A DNA stretch of 64,000 nt, taken from positions 1 through 64,000 of the forward strand of contig NZ_NMQT01000117.1 in the NCBI RefSeq assembly GCF_002234405.1, in the 5' to 3' direction. The translations under genes were made by a program, and so were the position numbers. Within the stretch, counting starts at the first letter, position 1, and each line of letters begins with the position of its first letter. The DNA comes from Amycolatopsis thailandensis (GTDB lineage Bacteria; Actinomycetota; Actinomycetes; Mycobacteriales; Pseudonocardiaceae). The notes beneath the pieces were generated by a model. The model was not told the DNA's origin, did no database searches, and saw nothing but the letters and a program-made list of their open reading frames with translations. Positions 41,312-49,792 of this stretch are shown in pieces.

Positions 41312-41366
41312 TGCAATGAAGGGGCCTTTCATAGCAAAATTTGCTATGAAAGGCTCCTTCATTGCA
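41312..41366. terminator. 55-nt palindrome after valS (copy 2)
   Basis: This is nearly identical to the element at 15452-15506: arms ending TGCAATGAAGG/CCTTCATTGCA, core CCTTTCATAGC, one central base. It has one internal change (GGCTCC for GGCCCC), a G-U pair in RNA. It begins 4 nt after the valS stop and ends 13 nt before the end of the convergent lipase gene, so it likely ends both messages. Confidence 0.7.
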
Positions 41367-41379
41367 CGCCCGGGGACAC

Positions 41380-42255
41380 TCAGCGAAGGTGACGGAGGAC
41401 CACTCCGGTCACACCGGCCATCCCCGTGCGATACGGGTGGTAAGCCGCCGCGGCGAGCAGCTTCGTGTGCTGCCCGTTGATCCACGCGGCCCCGTTCGGC
41501 GCGCAGGCGTCGTGGCCGGCGGAGGGGCCGAACGTGTCCACGAAGGACGAGTTCCCGTCGGCGGCGACGGCCTTCTCGATCGCCGAGTTCAACGCCCTCT
41601 CGACGTCGTTCAGCCAGGCGTAGTCACCTTCGGCGAACGGCAGGATCTTCGGGCAGTAGCCGGACTCCGGCGCGATCCGCGGGTAGCCGATGACGAGCAC
41701 GTCGGCGCGCGGCGAGCGGGCGTGGATCCCGGCCAGCACCCGCTCGACGCGCTTGCCGGTTTCGGCGATCTTGGCCTTGATGGTGTCGACGCCGCCGACG
41801 GTGAACCTGTCCTGGCACGGGTTCCCGGTGGGATCGCTCGCGCGCAGGGACGGGCAGGTGCCGACGAGCGTGCCGAAGACGCCGTAGTCGTTGCCGCCGA
41901 TACCGACCGTCACCAGGTCGGTGTTCGCGCGCAGGGCGCTGAACTGAGGCGGGTTGCTGCCGAGGGTCACGCTCTGCCGCTCCGTCATGTCGCCGGTGTC
42001 GGCGCCGCCGCAGCTGATGTCGGTGAAGGAACGGACCCGCAGCGCCGCGGCGAGCATCGACGGGTAGTTCTGCGTGGACTTGCCGCAGAAGAGCGGGACG
42101 AGCCGGGGGAGCGGGATGAGTGGCCCGGACGTGTAGGAATCACCCAGCGCGACGTAGTTCCGGTAGGACCGCGTCGCGGCGGTGGCCGCCGTGGTGGAGG
42201 CGATCAGCAGGACGACGGTCGATACGGCCGCGAACAGGACGCGTCTGAAGCGCAT
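41380..42255 (-). CDS. Secreted SGNH/GDSL lipase-esterase
   Basis: A 291-residue exported hydrolase. The signal peptide covers about residues 1-27 (FAAVSTVVLLIASTTAATAA). The SGNH blocks are GDSYTSG (nucleophile Ser), the ISCGGADTGDM block, GGNDYG and YHPYRTG (catalytic His). Six cysteines in the mature part match the three-disulfide Streptomyces lipase type. It starts at ATG 42255 with GGAGATCGGGG upstream. Its natural ester substrate is unknown. Confidence 0.88.
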   Translation of the reverse strand: MRFRRVLFAAVSTVVLLIASTTAATAATRSYRNYVALGDSYTSGPLIPLPRLVPLFCGKSTQNYPSMLAAALRVRSFTDISCGGADTGDMTERQSVTLGSNPPQFSALRANTDLVTVGIGGNDYGVFGTLVGTCPSLRASDPTGNPCQDRFTVGGVDTIKAKIAETGKRVERVLAGIHARSPRADVLVIGYPRIAPESGYCPKILPFAEGDYAWLNDVERALNSAIEKAVAADGNSSFVDTFGPSAGHDACAPNGAAWINGQHTKLLAAAAYHPYRTGMAGVTGVVLRHLR

Positions 42256-42362
42256 TGGGACCCCGATCTCCGGACTGCATGGCCTCTCAAAAATGAACCG
42301 CATCCGCACCGGTCGGCGCCGCCGATCGGGTGGTCGAGCACTGGTTTCACCCGCTTGGGGTG

Positions 42363-42992
42363 TCACATCGAGTGGTCGTCCTCCGGTCTGCGGTAGACGA
42401 GGAGATAGCGGTAGAAGAGCAGGTTCCGGAGCTTGCTCCCCGGCAGCAGCCGGGCCGCGTCGCGCCGGATCCGGTTCATCGGCGGGAAGGTCTCGACGAC
42501 GGGCGCCGCGGGCAGCGGATCGACCCCGCCGTTGAGCCGGTCGCCCGCGTGGACGACCACCCTGGCCAGCGCGTTGACCGGGGAGGCCACGAGCGCGCGG
42601 ACGTAGTCGGCGGGAGTGCTGGGCCTGCCGAGACCGAGCACGGCCAGCACCCCGCCGGGCACGAGCGCGTCCCGCAGCCTCGTGACCGTGTCGAACGGCA
42701 CGTGATGGAGCGACGCGAGGCAGGAGATGAAGTCGTACGCCCCCTCCGGCAGCTTCTCGGTGGCGACGTCGGCCCGCCGGTACGAGATCGTGCCGGGGCC
42801 CGGCGAACCGGCGGCACCGGCCAGGTCGATCATCGGACCGGACCGGTCGATCGCCTCGACGTGCATCCCGGTCGCCGCGAGCCGCCGGGCGAACCGTCCA
42901 CTGCCGCAGCCCACGTCCAGCGCCACCCCCGGGCCGGGAGGCAGCTGGTCGAGCAGCAGCGGGTGGTAGTGGTCGTTGTGGTTGAACCCCAT
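42363..42992 (-). CDS. SAM-dependent methyltransferase
   Basis: A 209-residue class I methyltransferase. The SAM motif is ALDVGCGSGRFARRL (about residues 24-38). A motif II-type acidic residue lies in VEAIDRSGPMI, and SCLASLHHVPF follows. The acceptor is unknown. The start at ATG 42992 has no clear ribosome site; a leaderless message is possible. It is divergent from folC across 70 bp. Confidence 0.8.
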   Translation of the reverse strand: MGFNHNDHYHPLLLDQLPPGPGVALDVGCGSGRFARRLAATGMHVEAIDRSGPMIDLAGAAGSPGPGTISYRRADVATEKLPEGAYDFISCLASLHHVPFDTVTRLRDALVPGGVLAVLGLGRPSTPADYVRALVASPVNALARVVVHAGDRLNGGVDPLPAAPVVETFPPMNRIRRDAARLLPGSKLRNLLFYRYLLVYRRPEDDHSM

Positions 42993-43021
42993 GCGTCGAG
43001 AGTGCCAGCAAAAGCCGCACG

Positions 43022-43027
43022 TAGACT
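43022..43027 (+). promoter_or_regulatory. Candidate folC -10 element
   Basis: TAGACT lies 35 nt before the folC start, giving a short leader that includes AGGAG. It is the same hexamer as ahead of valS and tig. Confidence 0.45.
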
Positions 43028-43062
43028 CGGTCCGACAGGGAGCAAGGCTAAGAGGAGAGTTC

Positions 43063-44739
43063 GTGCCGCGTGGTGACGGCCGGGATTCCGAAGATTTCGC
43101 GGAATCCCCGGACCTGGCAGATCTGGACAGTTTCGCCGGCGTCGACGAATTGGGGGCACGCGCCCACGATCCGTCCGACGACACCGACCCGGATCTGGAC
43201 GCACCCGACGCCGCGTACCAGGTGGGCGGGGGCGCCGGCGGCGGGATCGGCGGGATCGGGCAGCTGGGGGACAACCTCGCGCTCGGGCCCGTACCGGACC
43301 TCGTCGCCCCGGAGGACGTGGAACTGCACGAACTGGACGATCAGGGCGACGAGCTCGCCCCGAGTGACCCGAACGGGCAGCAGGCACGCCGCGAACTGCT
43401 CGCCGTCGAGGCCGAGCTGAACCAGCGCTGGCCCGAGACCAAGATCGAGCCGTCCCTCGCCCGGATCGCGGCCCTGGTCAACCTCATGGGTGAACCGCAC
43501 CGCGGCTACCCGGTGCTGCACGTCGCCGGGACCAACGGCAAGGGCTCGACCACCCGGATGATCGACGCGCTGCTGACCCGCATGGGCCTGCGCGTCGGCC
43601 GGTACACGAGCCCCCACCTCCAGCTGGTCACCGAGCGGATCGCGTTGGACGGCGTCCCCGTCTCCGCCGCCGCGTACGTCGACCTGTACCGCGACGTCGC
43701 GCCGTACGTGACCATGGTCGACAACGCGGGCGGGCCCGACGCGGTGCCGATGAGCAAGTTCGAGGTGCTCACCGGGATGGCTTTCGCCGCCTTCGCCGAC
43801 GCGCCCGTCGAGGCCGCCGTCGTCGAAACCGGTCTCGGAGGCTCCTGGGACGCCACCAACGTCGTGGACGGTGACGTCGCCGTCATCACGCCGATCGGCG
43901 TCGACCACGTCGAGTACTTCGGCGGCGATCCGGCCAAGGCCGCGGTGGAGAAGGCCGGGATCATCAAGCCCGGCAGCGTCGCGGTCATCGCCGAGCAGAG
44001 CCCCGAGGTGCAGAAGATCCTGCTGGAACGCGCCGTCGAGGTCGACGCGAGCGTCGCCCGCGCGGGCAGCGAGTTCGGCGTCCTGGAACGCGAGGTCGCC
44101 GTCGGCGGGCAGATGCTGAAGCTGCAAGGCCTCGGCGGGGTCTACGACGAGATCTTCCTGCCCCTGCACGGCGCGCACCAGGCGGCCAACGCCGCGCTCG
44201 CGCTGGCCGCCGTCGAAGCCTTCTTCGGCGCGGGCAAGGACAAGCAGCTGGTCGTCGAAGCCGTCCGCGAGGCCTTCGCCGAGGTGGAGACCCCGGGCAG
44301 GCTGGAGCGCGTCCGCGCCGCACCGACAGTGCTGCTCGACGCGGCCCACAACCCGCACGGCGCGAAGGCGCTCGCCACCACCGTCGCCGAGGAGTTCGCC
44401 TTCCGGCGCCTCGCCGCCGTGGTCGGCGTGATGGCCGAGAAGGACGCGCGGGGCATCCTGGACGCCCTCGAACCCGTCGTCACCGAGATCGTCGTCACCA
44501 AGAACTCGTCCCCGCGCGCGATGCCGCTCGACGAACTCAACGACATCGCCATCTCGATCTTCGGCGAAGACCGCGTCGTGGCCGAGCCCAGCCTGGACGC
44601 CGCGATCGAGACCGCCATCGGCCTCGTCGAGCAGAGCGACGACCCCGAGGAGCCCCTCGCGGGCGGAGGCGTGCTGGTCACCGGCTCGGTCGTCACCGCG
44701 GGCGAGGCCAGGACCCTGTTCGGTAAGGAGCCTGCGTGA
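43063..44739 (+). CDS. folC: Folylpolyglutamate synthase/dihydrofolate synthase
   Basis: A 558-residue Mur-ligase-family enzyme that adds glutamate to folates. The ATP-binding loop is VLHVAGTNGKGSTTRM (about residue 150), followed by SPHLQLVTER, GLGGSWDATN and DAAHNPHGAKAL. The first 115 or so residues are acidic and Gly-rich (GGGAGGGIGGIGQLGDN), longer than usual for FolC; their role is unknown. It starts at GTG 43063 with AGGAG. The next gene overlaps the stop codon. Confidence 0.95.
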   Translation: MPRGDGRDSEDFAESPDLADLDSFAGVDELGARAHDPSDDTDPDLDAPDAAYQVGGGAGGGIGGIGQLGDNLALGPVPDLVAPEDVELHELDDQGDELAPSDPNGQQARRELLAVEAELNQRWPETKIEPSLARIAALVNLMGEPHRGYPVLHVAGTNGKGSTTRMIDALLTRMGLRVGRYTSPHLQLVTERIALDGVPVSAAAYVDLYRDVAPYVTMVDNAGGPDAVPMSKFEVLTGMAFAAFADAPVEAAVVETGLGGSWDATNVVDGDVAVITPIGVDHVEYFGGDPAKAAVEKAGIIKPGSVAVIAEQSPEVQKILLERAVEVDASVARAGSEFGVLEREVAVGGQMLKLQGLGGVYDEIFLPLHGAHQAANAALALAAVEAFFGAGKDKQLVVEAVREAFAEVETPGRLERVRAAPTVLLDAAHNPHGAKALATTVAEEFAFRRLAAVVGVMAEKDARGILDALEPVVTEIVVTKNSSPRAMPLDELNDIAISIFGEDRVVAEPSLDAAIETAIGLVEQSDDPEEPLAGGGVLVTGSVVTAGEARTLFGKEPA

Positions 44740-45134
44740 CCGACGAGACCCCGAAGCCGCCCGCCAAGGACCCGATGAAGTCCTTCCGCGGCGTGATGGC
44801 CGGTTCCCTGATCATGGAGGGCATCACCGTCGCGCTCGCGCTGCCGGTGGTGGCGAAACTCGGCGGCGGGGTCGGCTCGCTCACCGGCTGGTCGGTGATC
44901 GTGATCGCGGTCGCGCTGATCGTGCTGTGCGGTTTCCTGAAGAAGCCGTGGGCGGTGCCCGCGGTGCTCGCCTTGCAGGTCGCGCTGATCGCGTTCTTCG
45001 TCGCGCTGCCCGCCGTGGCGATCCTCGGGGTGATCTTCCTCGGGATCTGGCTGTGGCTGCTGTGGTTGCGGCGCGATGTGGCGCGGCGGATGGCGGCCGG
45101 GACCCTGCCGAGCCAGCAGCAGCAACCTCAGTAG
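44736..45134 (+). CDS. DUF4233 membrane protein
   Basis: A 132-residue protein with four membrane helices and a Gln-rich end. It belongs to the DUF4233 group that follows folC throughout actinobacteria; the function is unknown. Its GTG start at 44736 overlaps the folC stop (GTGA), so the two are translationally coupled. Confidence 0.87.
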   Translation: MTDETPKPPAKDPMKSFRGVMAGSLIMEGITVALALPVVAKLGGGVGSLTGWSVIVIAVALIVLCGFLKKPWAVPAVLALQVALIAFFVALPAVAILGVIFLGIWLWLLWLRRDVARRMAAGTLPSQQQQPQ

Positions 45135-45519
45135 GCCTCGTGAGTGGCTGGGACGGTTGGCCGAGGGCAAGGCAGAGGTGCCCTGCTCGCTCACCGGCGT
45201 TCCGGCTTCGGATGTCGTGAAAGCCACTTTCGCAACACTCCGACCCGCCAGGCCGCGCTGGGTCGGGGTGGTCGTGAGTGGCAAGTCGCGTTCTAACCCC
45301 ACTTACCACTCACGACCACCCGACCGACACCTCACCCGCGGCGCCCGTAAACCAGCAGCCGCGAGGGGAAGGGGTCTTTCCCCGCATGCACCGTGGGAAA
45401 GGATCCCTTCACGGACTCGGCACCCCACACTGAGTGGTGGTGAGCGGACGCCGTGTTCGTTCATCACCAGGTCAACCGCCGTTGGCCCACCGGCCGTGGC
45501 CGCGGGATAGAACCGCGCC
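45135..45519. repeat. 385-bp gene-free region with palindromic elements
   Basis: Elements in order: a half unit CCTCGTGAGTGGCTGGGACGG near 45129-45150; a half unit GTCGTGAAAGCCACTTTCGC at 45214-45236; a palindrome with 20-bp arms (one mismatch) at 45267-45320 (GGTGGTCGTGAGTGG type); and an imperfect GAAGGGG...CTTTCCC element at 45364-45413. No gene is credible. TAGAAC at 45508 lies 6 nt before the phoD start and could be a -10 of a leaderless message. Confidence 0.7.
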
Positions 45520-47100
45520 ATGACCGCTTCCCACCACAATCGCCGCACGCTGCTCAAGGCCGGTCTCACCGGCGCCGGAGCCGTCGCGGGCGGCCTGCTC
45601 CTCCCCGGAACCGCGACCGCGACCACGACCGGAACCGCGACCGCGGACCCCGTCCCGCTGCTCCGCCGCGACCGCCCCGTGCTCACCCACGGTGTCCAGT
45701 CCGGCGACGTCACCACCGGTTCCGGCATCGTCTGGTCGCGCGCCGACCGGCCCTCCCGGCTGATCGTGGAGGTCTCGCGGGATCCCTCGTTCCGGCGCGC
45801 TCGCCGCGTGCGCGGGCCGGTGATGAGCCCGGAGACCGGCGGCACCGGCAAGGTCCGCGTCGCCGGCCTGCTGCCCGGGACCGAGGTCCACTACCGCGTG
45901 ACCGCCGAGTCCCTCGACGGCCGCACGTGCAGCGAGGCCGTCACCGGCCGGTTCGCCACCGCGCCGATCGGCCGCTCGGACGTCCGGCTGCTGTGGTCCG
46001 GTGACGTCGCCGGGCAGAACTGGGGCATCAACCCCGAACGCGGCGGCATGACGATCTACCGCGCGATGGCCGACCGCCGTCCGGACCTGTTCCTCCATTG
46101 TGGAGACACGGTGTACGCCGACGCGCCGCTCACCGAGACCGTCGCGCTGCCCGGCGGCCGCGTGTGGCGCAACATCGTCACCCCGGAGAAGTCGAAGGTC
46201 GCCGAGACGCTCGACGAGTACCGCGGCCAGTTCGCCTACAACCTGCTCGACGACAACCTCAAGCGCTTCACCGCGAACGTGCCCGCCTACGTCCAGTGGG
46301 ACGATCACGAAGTCGTCAATAACTGGTACCCGGGTGAGATCCTCAACGACCGTCCCGAATACACCGAGAAGCGCGTCGACGTGCTCGCCGCCCGCGCGTT
46401 CCAGGCTTTCCACGAATGGCACCCGATCGACCGCCGCCAGGCCGTCGACGGCCGCGTGTACCGCAACTTCCGGCACGGTTCCCGCGCCGAGGTCTTCGTG
46501 CTGGACATGCGGACCTACAAGGACGCCAACACCGCGGACCAGACCAAGCCGGGCCGCATCCTCGGCGACCGTCAGGCACGCTGGCTCGTCGACGCCCTCG
46601 ACCGCAGCACCGCCACGTGGAAGATCGTCCAGGCCGACCTCCCGATCGGTCTCACCGTCCCGGACGGCAAGGGCATCGAGGGTGTCGCCAACGGCCTGCC
46701 CGGCGCGCCCGGCGGTCGTGAGACCGAACTCGCCTGGGTGCTGCGGGAGATCGCGCGGCGCCGGGTGCGCAACGTCGTCTGGCTGACCGCCGACGTGCAC
46801 TACACCGCGGCGCACCACTACTCGCCGGATCGCGCTTCCTTCACCGACTTCGACCCGTTCTGGGAGTTCGTCTCCGGTCCGCTCAACGCCGGCGCGTTCG
46901 GCCCGAACATCCTCGACCCGACCTTCGGGCCGGAAGCGGTGTTCGTGCACGCCCCGCCCGCCGCGAACACTTCGCCCGCCGACGGCTTCCAGCACTTCGG
47001 CGAGGTGAACATCGACGGCCGGAGCGGCGCGCTCACGGTCGACCTGAGGGACGCTACCGGCGCTTCGCTGTGGTCGAAGACCCTTCAGCCCCAACGCTGA
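45520..47100 (+). CDS. PhoD-type alkaline phosphatase/phosphodiesterase
   Basis: A 526-residue Tat-exported phosphatase. The signal is NRRTLLKAGLTGAGAVAGGLLL (about residues 7-28). An N-terminal Ig-like PhoD domain (THGVQSGDVTTGSGIVWSR) precedes the metal-binding domain with LLWSGDVAG, LHCGDTVYAD, WDDHEVVNNW and LTADVHYTAAHHY. PhoD enzymes need calcium and iron and release phosphate from mono- and diesters. The ATG at 45520 is preceded by TAGAAC 6 nt upstream. The last 47 bp overlap the end of the convergent imine reductase gene. Confidence 0.92.
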   Translation: MTASHHNRRTLLKAGLTGAGAVAGGLLLPGTATATTTGTATADPVPLLRRDRPVLTHGVQSGDVTTGSGIVWSRADRPSRLIVEVSRDPSFRRARRVRGPVMSPETGGTGKVRVAGLLPGTEVHYRVTAESLDGRTCSEAVTGRFATAPIGRSDVRLLWSGDVAGQNWGINPERGGMTIYRAMADRRPDLFLHCGDTVYADAPLTETVALPGGRVWRNIVTPEKSKVAETLDEYRGQFAYNLLDDNLKRFTANVPAYVQWDDHEVVNNWYPGEILNDRPEYTEKRVDVLAARAFQAFHEWHPIDRRQAVDGRVYRNFRHGSRAEVFVLDMRTYKDANTADQTKPGRILGDRQARWLVDALDRSTATWKIVQADLPIGLTVPDGKGIEGVANGLPGAPGGRETELAWVLREIARRRVRNVVWLTADVHYTAAHHYSPDRASFTDFDPFWEFVSGPLNAGAFGPNILDPTFGPEAVFVHAPPAANTSPADGFQHFGEVNIDGRSGALTVDLRDATGASLWSKTLQPQR

Positions 47101-47947
47101 GCAACTCGGTCAGGACCGCGATGCTGCGGTCGCCGTGCCCCGCCTCGGCCGCCCGCCGTACGAGATCGTGCAGCGGACGTTGCCAGTCGACGTCGACGCC
47201 TTCCTCGGCCAGTTCGAGGTCGGCGGCGGCGCCGGCGTGGAAGATCCCCACCGAGGCCGCCGGATCCGAGTAGTCGCCGGTGTCGATTTCCTTGGCGTAC
47301 ATCGGAAGCACCGAGATGATCATCTCGAACCACTTGGTCGCGTACGGCAGGAGCGTTTCGGCTTCGAGTCCGCGCGACCGCAGCGCGGCGGCACCCTGGA
47401 AGAACCCGACCAGCGCGGGCAACAGGGTGCCGCCGACGGCCGTTTCGTACAGCGCGGCGAGATCGGCCTCCTCGCCGAGGTGGACGGTGTCGCCGCCCAG
47501 TACCCGCAGTGTGTCCACGTGTTCGTCGAAGACCGCCTTGTCGCCGCCGTAGTACAGCAGGGTGTCCGGCGCGCCGACCGCCGACGGGATGTTCTTGACC
47601 GCGCCGTCGAGGAACCGCGCGCCGCGCTCCGCCGCCCAATCGGCCATCCGGCGCGCTCCCGCCGGGGAACCGCTGTTCAAGGCGACCAGGGCACGGCCCG
47701 CGAGTGAAGCCGGTTCCAGTACCGCGCGGGTGTCCTCATAGGTGGTCAGGCAGGCGACGATCAACGGGCTCTCGCGCACGGCGTCCTCGATCGTCCCGGC
47801 TCGGTGTGCTCCGCGGGCGACAAGGGGATCGGCCTTCGAAGCCGTCCTGTTCCACACCGTGGCCGGATGCCCGGCCGCGAGGAAAGCGCCCGCCAAGGCC
47901 GAACCCATCGAACCGAGGCCGAGGACGGTCACCGGTGTTTTCGGCAT
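47054..47947 (-). CDS. Imine reductase-like NAD(P)-dependent oxidoreductase
   Basis: A 297-residue enzyme of the 6-phosphogluconate/beta-hydroxyacid dehydrogenase superfamily, most like imine reductases. The Rossmann start is VLGLGSMGSALAGAFLAAGHP, followed by TVWNRTASKADPL with the Arg-Thr pair that favours NADPH. The helical C-terminal domain (ETAVGGTLLPALVGFFQGAA) builds the dimer active site. The physiological substrate is unknown; members of this family reduce cyclic imines. It diverges from an HxlR regulator gene, which likely controls it. Confidence 0.82.
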   Translation of the reverse strand: MPKTPVTVLGLGSMGSALAGAFLAAGHPATVWNRTASKADPLVARGAHRAGTIEDAVRESPLIVACLTTYEDTRAVLEPASLAGRALVALNSGSPAGARRMADWAAERGARFLDGAVKNIPSAVGAPDTLLYYGGDKAVFDEHVDTLRVLGGDTVHLGEEADLAALYETAVGGTLLPALVGFFQGAAALRSRGLEAETLLPYATKWFEMIISVLPMYAKEIDTGDYSDPAASVGIFHAGAAADLELAEEGVDVDWQRPLHDLVRRAAEAGHGDRSIAVLTELLSVGAEGSSTTAKRR

Positions 47948-48000
47948 TTTTCGCTCCAGTCAAAGGAAATCTTCGGGATGACTCCATGCTGGGACGTCGC

Positions 48001-48038
48001 GTACCTTTGATCAAGTACCTACTATTTTGCCGGGTACT
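48001..48038. promoter_or_regulatory. GTAC-repeat operator candidates for the HxlR regulator
   Basis: GTACC occurs at 48001 and AGTACCT at 48014, with TTTGATCAA between them, and GGGTACT at 48032. AGTACC and GGTACT form an inverted pair, and TTGATCAA is itself palindromic. HxlR proteins bind similar GTAC/TACT dyads. The sites cover the divergent promoters of the imine reductase and hxlR genes. Confidence 0.5.
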
Positions 48039-48053
48039 GACAAAGAGGTAAGT

Positions 48054-48407
48054 GTGGCGATGACCAAGAACCGGACGTTCACCTGCGGACTCGACGCCGC
48101 GATCGCCGTCATGGGCGGCAAATGGAAAGGGCTCATCCTGTTCGCGCTCCAGGACGGGCCGGTGCGTTTCGGGGAGCTGCGGCGCGCGGTGCCCGGCATC
48201 AGCGAACGGGTGCTGATCCTGCAATTGCGCGAGATGGAAGCCACCGGACTGCTGCATCGCGAGGTGTATCACCAGGTCCCGCCGAAAGTGGAGTACTCGC
48301 TGACCGGGTTCGGGGATTCGCTGAACACCGCGATGGCCGCGCTCGGGGCGTGGGGCGAGGAGCACATGGAGCGGATCGAGGCCATTCCCTGGTCCGACGT
48401 GAAGTGA
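48054..48407 (+). CDS. HxlR-family transcriptional regulator
   Basis: A 117-residue winged-helix protein. The family signature CGLDAAIAVMGGKWKGLILFAL holds a conserved cysteine near the N-terminus that senses oxidants or electrophiles in related proteins (YodB, HypR). The recognition helix lies in VPGISERVLILQLREME. The GTG at 48054 suits the AGAGG upstream; ATG 48060 is an alternative. It probably controls the divergent imine reductase gene. Confidence 0.87.
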   Translation: MAMTKNRTFTCGLDAAIAVMGGKWKGLILFALQDGPVRFGELRRAVPGISERVLILQLREMEATGLLHREVYHQVPPKVEYSLTGFGDSLNTAMAALGAWGEEHMERIEAIPWSDVK

Positions 48408-48471
48408 GCGCCGAAGCACCCAGTAGGCTCCGGGCGAATAGCACGAAACCCACCCAAGGAGAAATACCGCC

Positions 48472-48882
48472 GTGACTGAACGCACGCTGGTCCTCGTCAA
48501 GCCCGATGGCGTCGCGCGCGGCCTCGTCGGCGAGGTCATCGCTCGCATCGAGCGCAAGGGCCTGAAGCTCGCCGCCCTCGAACTGCGCACCGTCGAACGC
48601 TCGGTCGCCGAGGAGCACTACGCCGAGCACAAGGAGCGCCCGTTCTTCGGCGACCTCCTCGAGTTCATCACCTCGGGCCCGCTGGTCGCGATCGCCGTCG
48701 AGGGCCCGCGCGCCATCGCCGCCTTCCGTCAGCTCGCCGGCGGCACCGACCCGGTCGAGAAGGCCACCCCGGGCACCCTGCGCGGCGACTTCGCGCTGGA
48801 GACCCAGTACAACCTGGTGCACGGTTCGGACTCCCCGGAGTCGGCCGAGCGCGAGCTCAAGCTCTGGTTCCCCGAGGTCTGA
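48472..48882 (+). CDS. ndk: Nucleoside diphosphate kinase
   Basis: A 136-residue enzyme that balances NTP pools by transferring the gamma phosphate through a phosphohistidine. The active-site block is YNLVHGSDSPESAERE with the catalytic His (about residue 117). ERTLVLVKPDGVARGL at the start is also diagnostic. It starts at GTG 48472 with AAGGAGAAA. In many actinobacteria it lies close to folC and rne. Confidence 0.97.
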   Translation: MTERTLVLVKPDGVARGLVGEVIARIERKGLKLAALELRTVERSVAEEHYAEHKERPFFGDLLEFITSGPLVAIAVEGPRAIAAFRQLAGGTDPVEKATPGTLRGDFALETQYNLVHGSDSPESAERELKLWFPEV

Positions 48883-48938
48883 CACACTCGTGGGTGGCGC
48901 GGGAAAACCGCGCCATCCACGGACCTGGGGGGTTGTCG

Positions 48939-49682
48939 ATGACACCGGACGAGCACCTGGAACGACTGCGGGAACTCACCACCGGTTTCGCGCAGGTGGC
49001 GCGCACCGGTGATCACGCCGCGCCCGTCCCGTGCTGCGGGGACTGGCTCCTGCGTGACCTGGTCGTCCACCTCGGCAACGTCCACCGCTGGGCGACGGAG
49101 ATCGTCCGCACCGGCGAGCCCGCCCCGCAGGATTTCGCCGTCGAACCGGGCGCGGATCTCGCCGCCTGGTACGCCGAATGCGCGGACGGCCTCGTCGAGA
49201 CGATGCGCGCGGCCTCCCCGGAGGACGGCGCCTGGAACTTCACCGCCGCCCCCAAGACCAAGGCTTTCTGGTTCCGCCGCCAGGTCCACGAGACCGCGGT
49301 GCACCTGCTCGACGCGCATCGCGCGGCGGGCACCGAATACACCCTCGACCCGTTCGTCGCCGCCGACGGCGCGGACGAGGTCCTCATCGGCATGCTGCCG
49401 AAGGTGAAGCGCTGGCACACCCCGCCCGTGGTCACCGTTCCGTTGCTGCTGAAGACATCCGACACCGGACACGCCTGGTTGATCACACCGCCGGGCGAAA
49501 ACGGCATTCCCGGCTCAAGGCAGGCAGACCCCGCCGAAGCGGCCGGCGCCGTCGTCGAAGGCTCGGCGGAGGGGCTGGACTTGCTGCTGTGGCAACGGGT
49601 CGGCCTCGACGAGTCGGGTTTGAAGATCACCGGTGACGTCGCCGCCGCGGAAACCTTCCTCGCTGGACCCTTCACTCCTTGA
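48939..49682 (+). CDS. Maleylpyruvate isomerase-type (DinB-like) family protein
   Basis: A 247-residue protein of the mycothiol-dependent maleylpyruvate isomerase N-terminal (DinB-like) fold. The WLLRDLVVHLGNVHRWA helix and the FWFRRQVHETAVHLLDAHRA helix carry the histidines that bind metal in this family. Members use mycothiol or have no known reaction. It starts at ATG 48939 after a G-rich ribosome site, 56 nt after ndk. Confidence 0.82.
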   Translation: MTPDEHLERLRELTTGFAQVARTGDHAAPVPCCGDWLLRDLVVHLGNVHRWATEIVRTGEPAPQDFAVEPGADLAAWYAECADGLVETMRAASPEDGAWNFTAAPKTKAFWFRRQVHETAVHLLDAHRAAGTEYTLDPFVAADGADEVLIGMLPKVKRWHTPPVVTVPLLLKTSDTGHAWLITPPGENGIPGSRQADPAEAAGAVVEGSAEGLDLLLWQRVGLDESGLKITGDVAAAETFLAGPFTP

Positions 49683-49792
49683 GCTTCGGCGCCCTACGCC
49701 GTTCGGTTCACGTTCACCTCGGGGTCTTCTCCTGGCGGTTCGCGTCCGCTGTGCTGAGCTGAGCCGTCTGTCACTCGATCGTGGGGTTTTTC

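Noticed and set aside
38626..41316. 896-codon frame opposite valS
   Set aside because: valS carries all synthetase motifs; the opposite frame is its antisense shadow.
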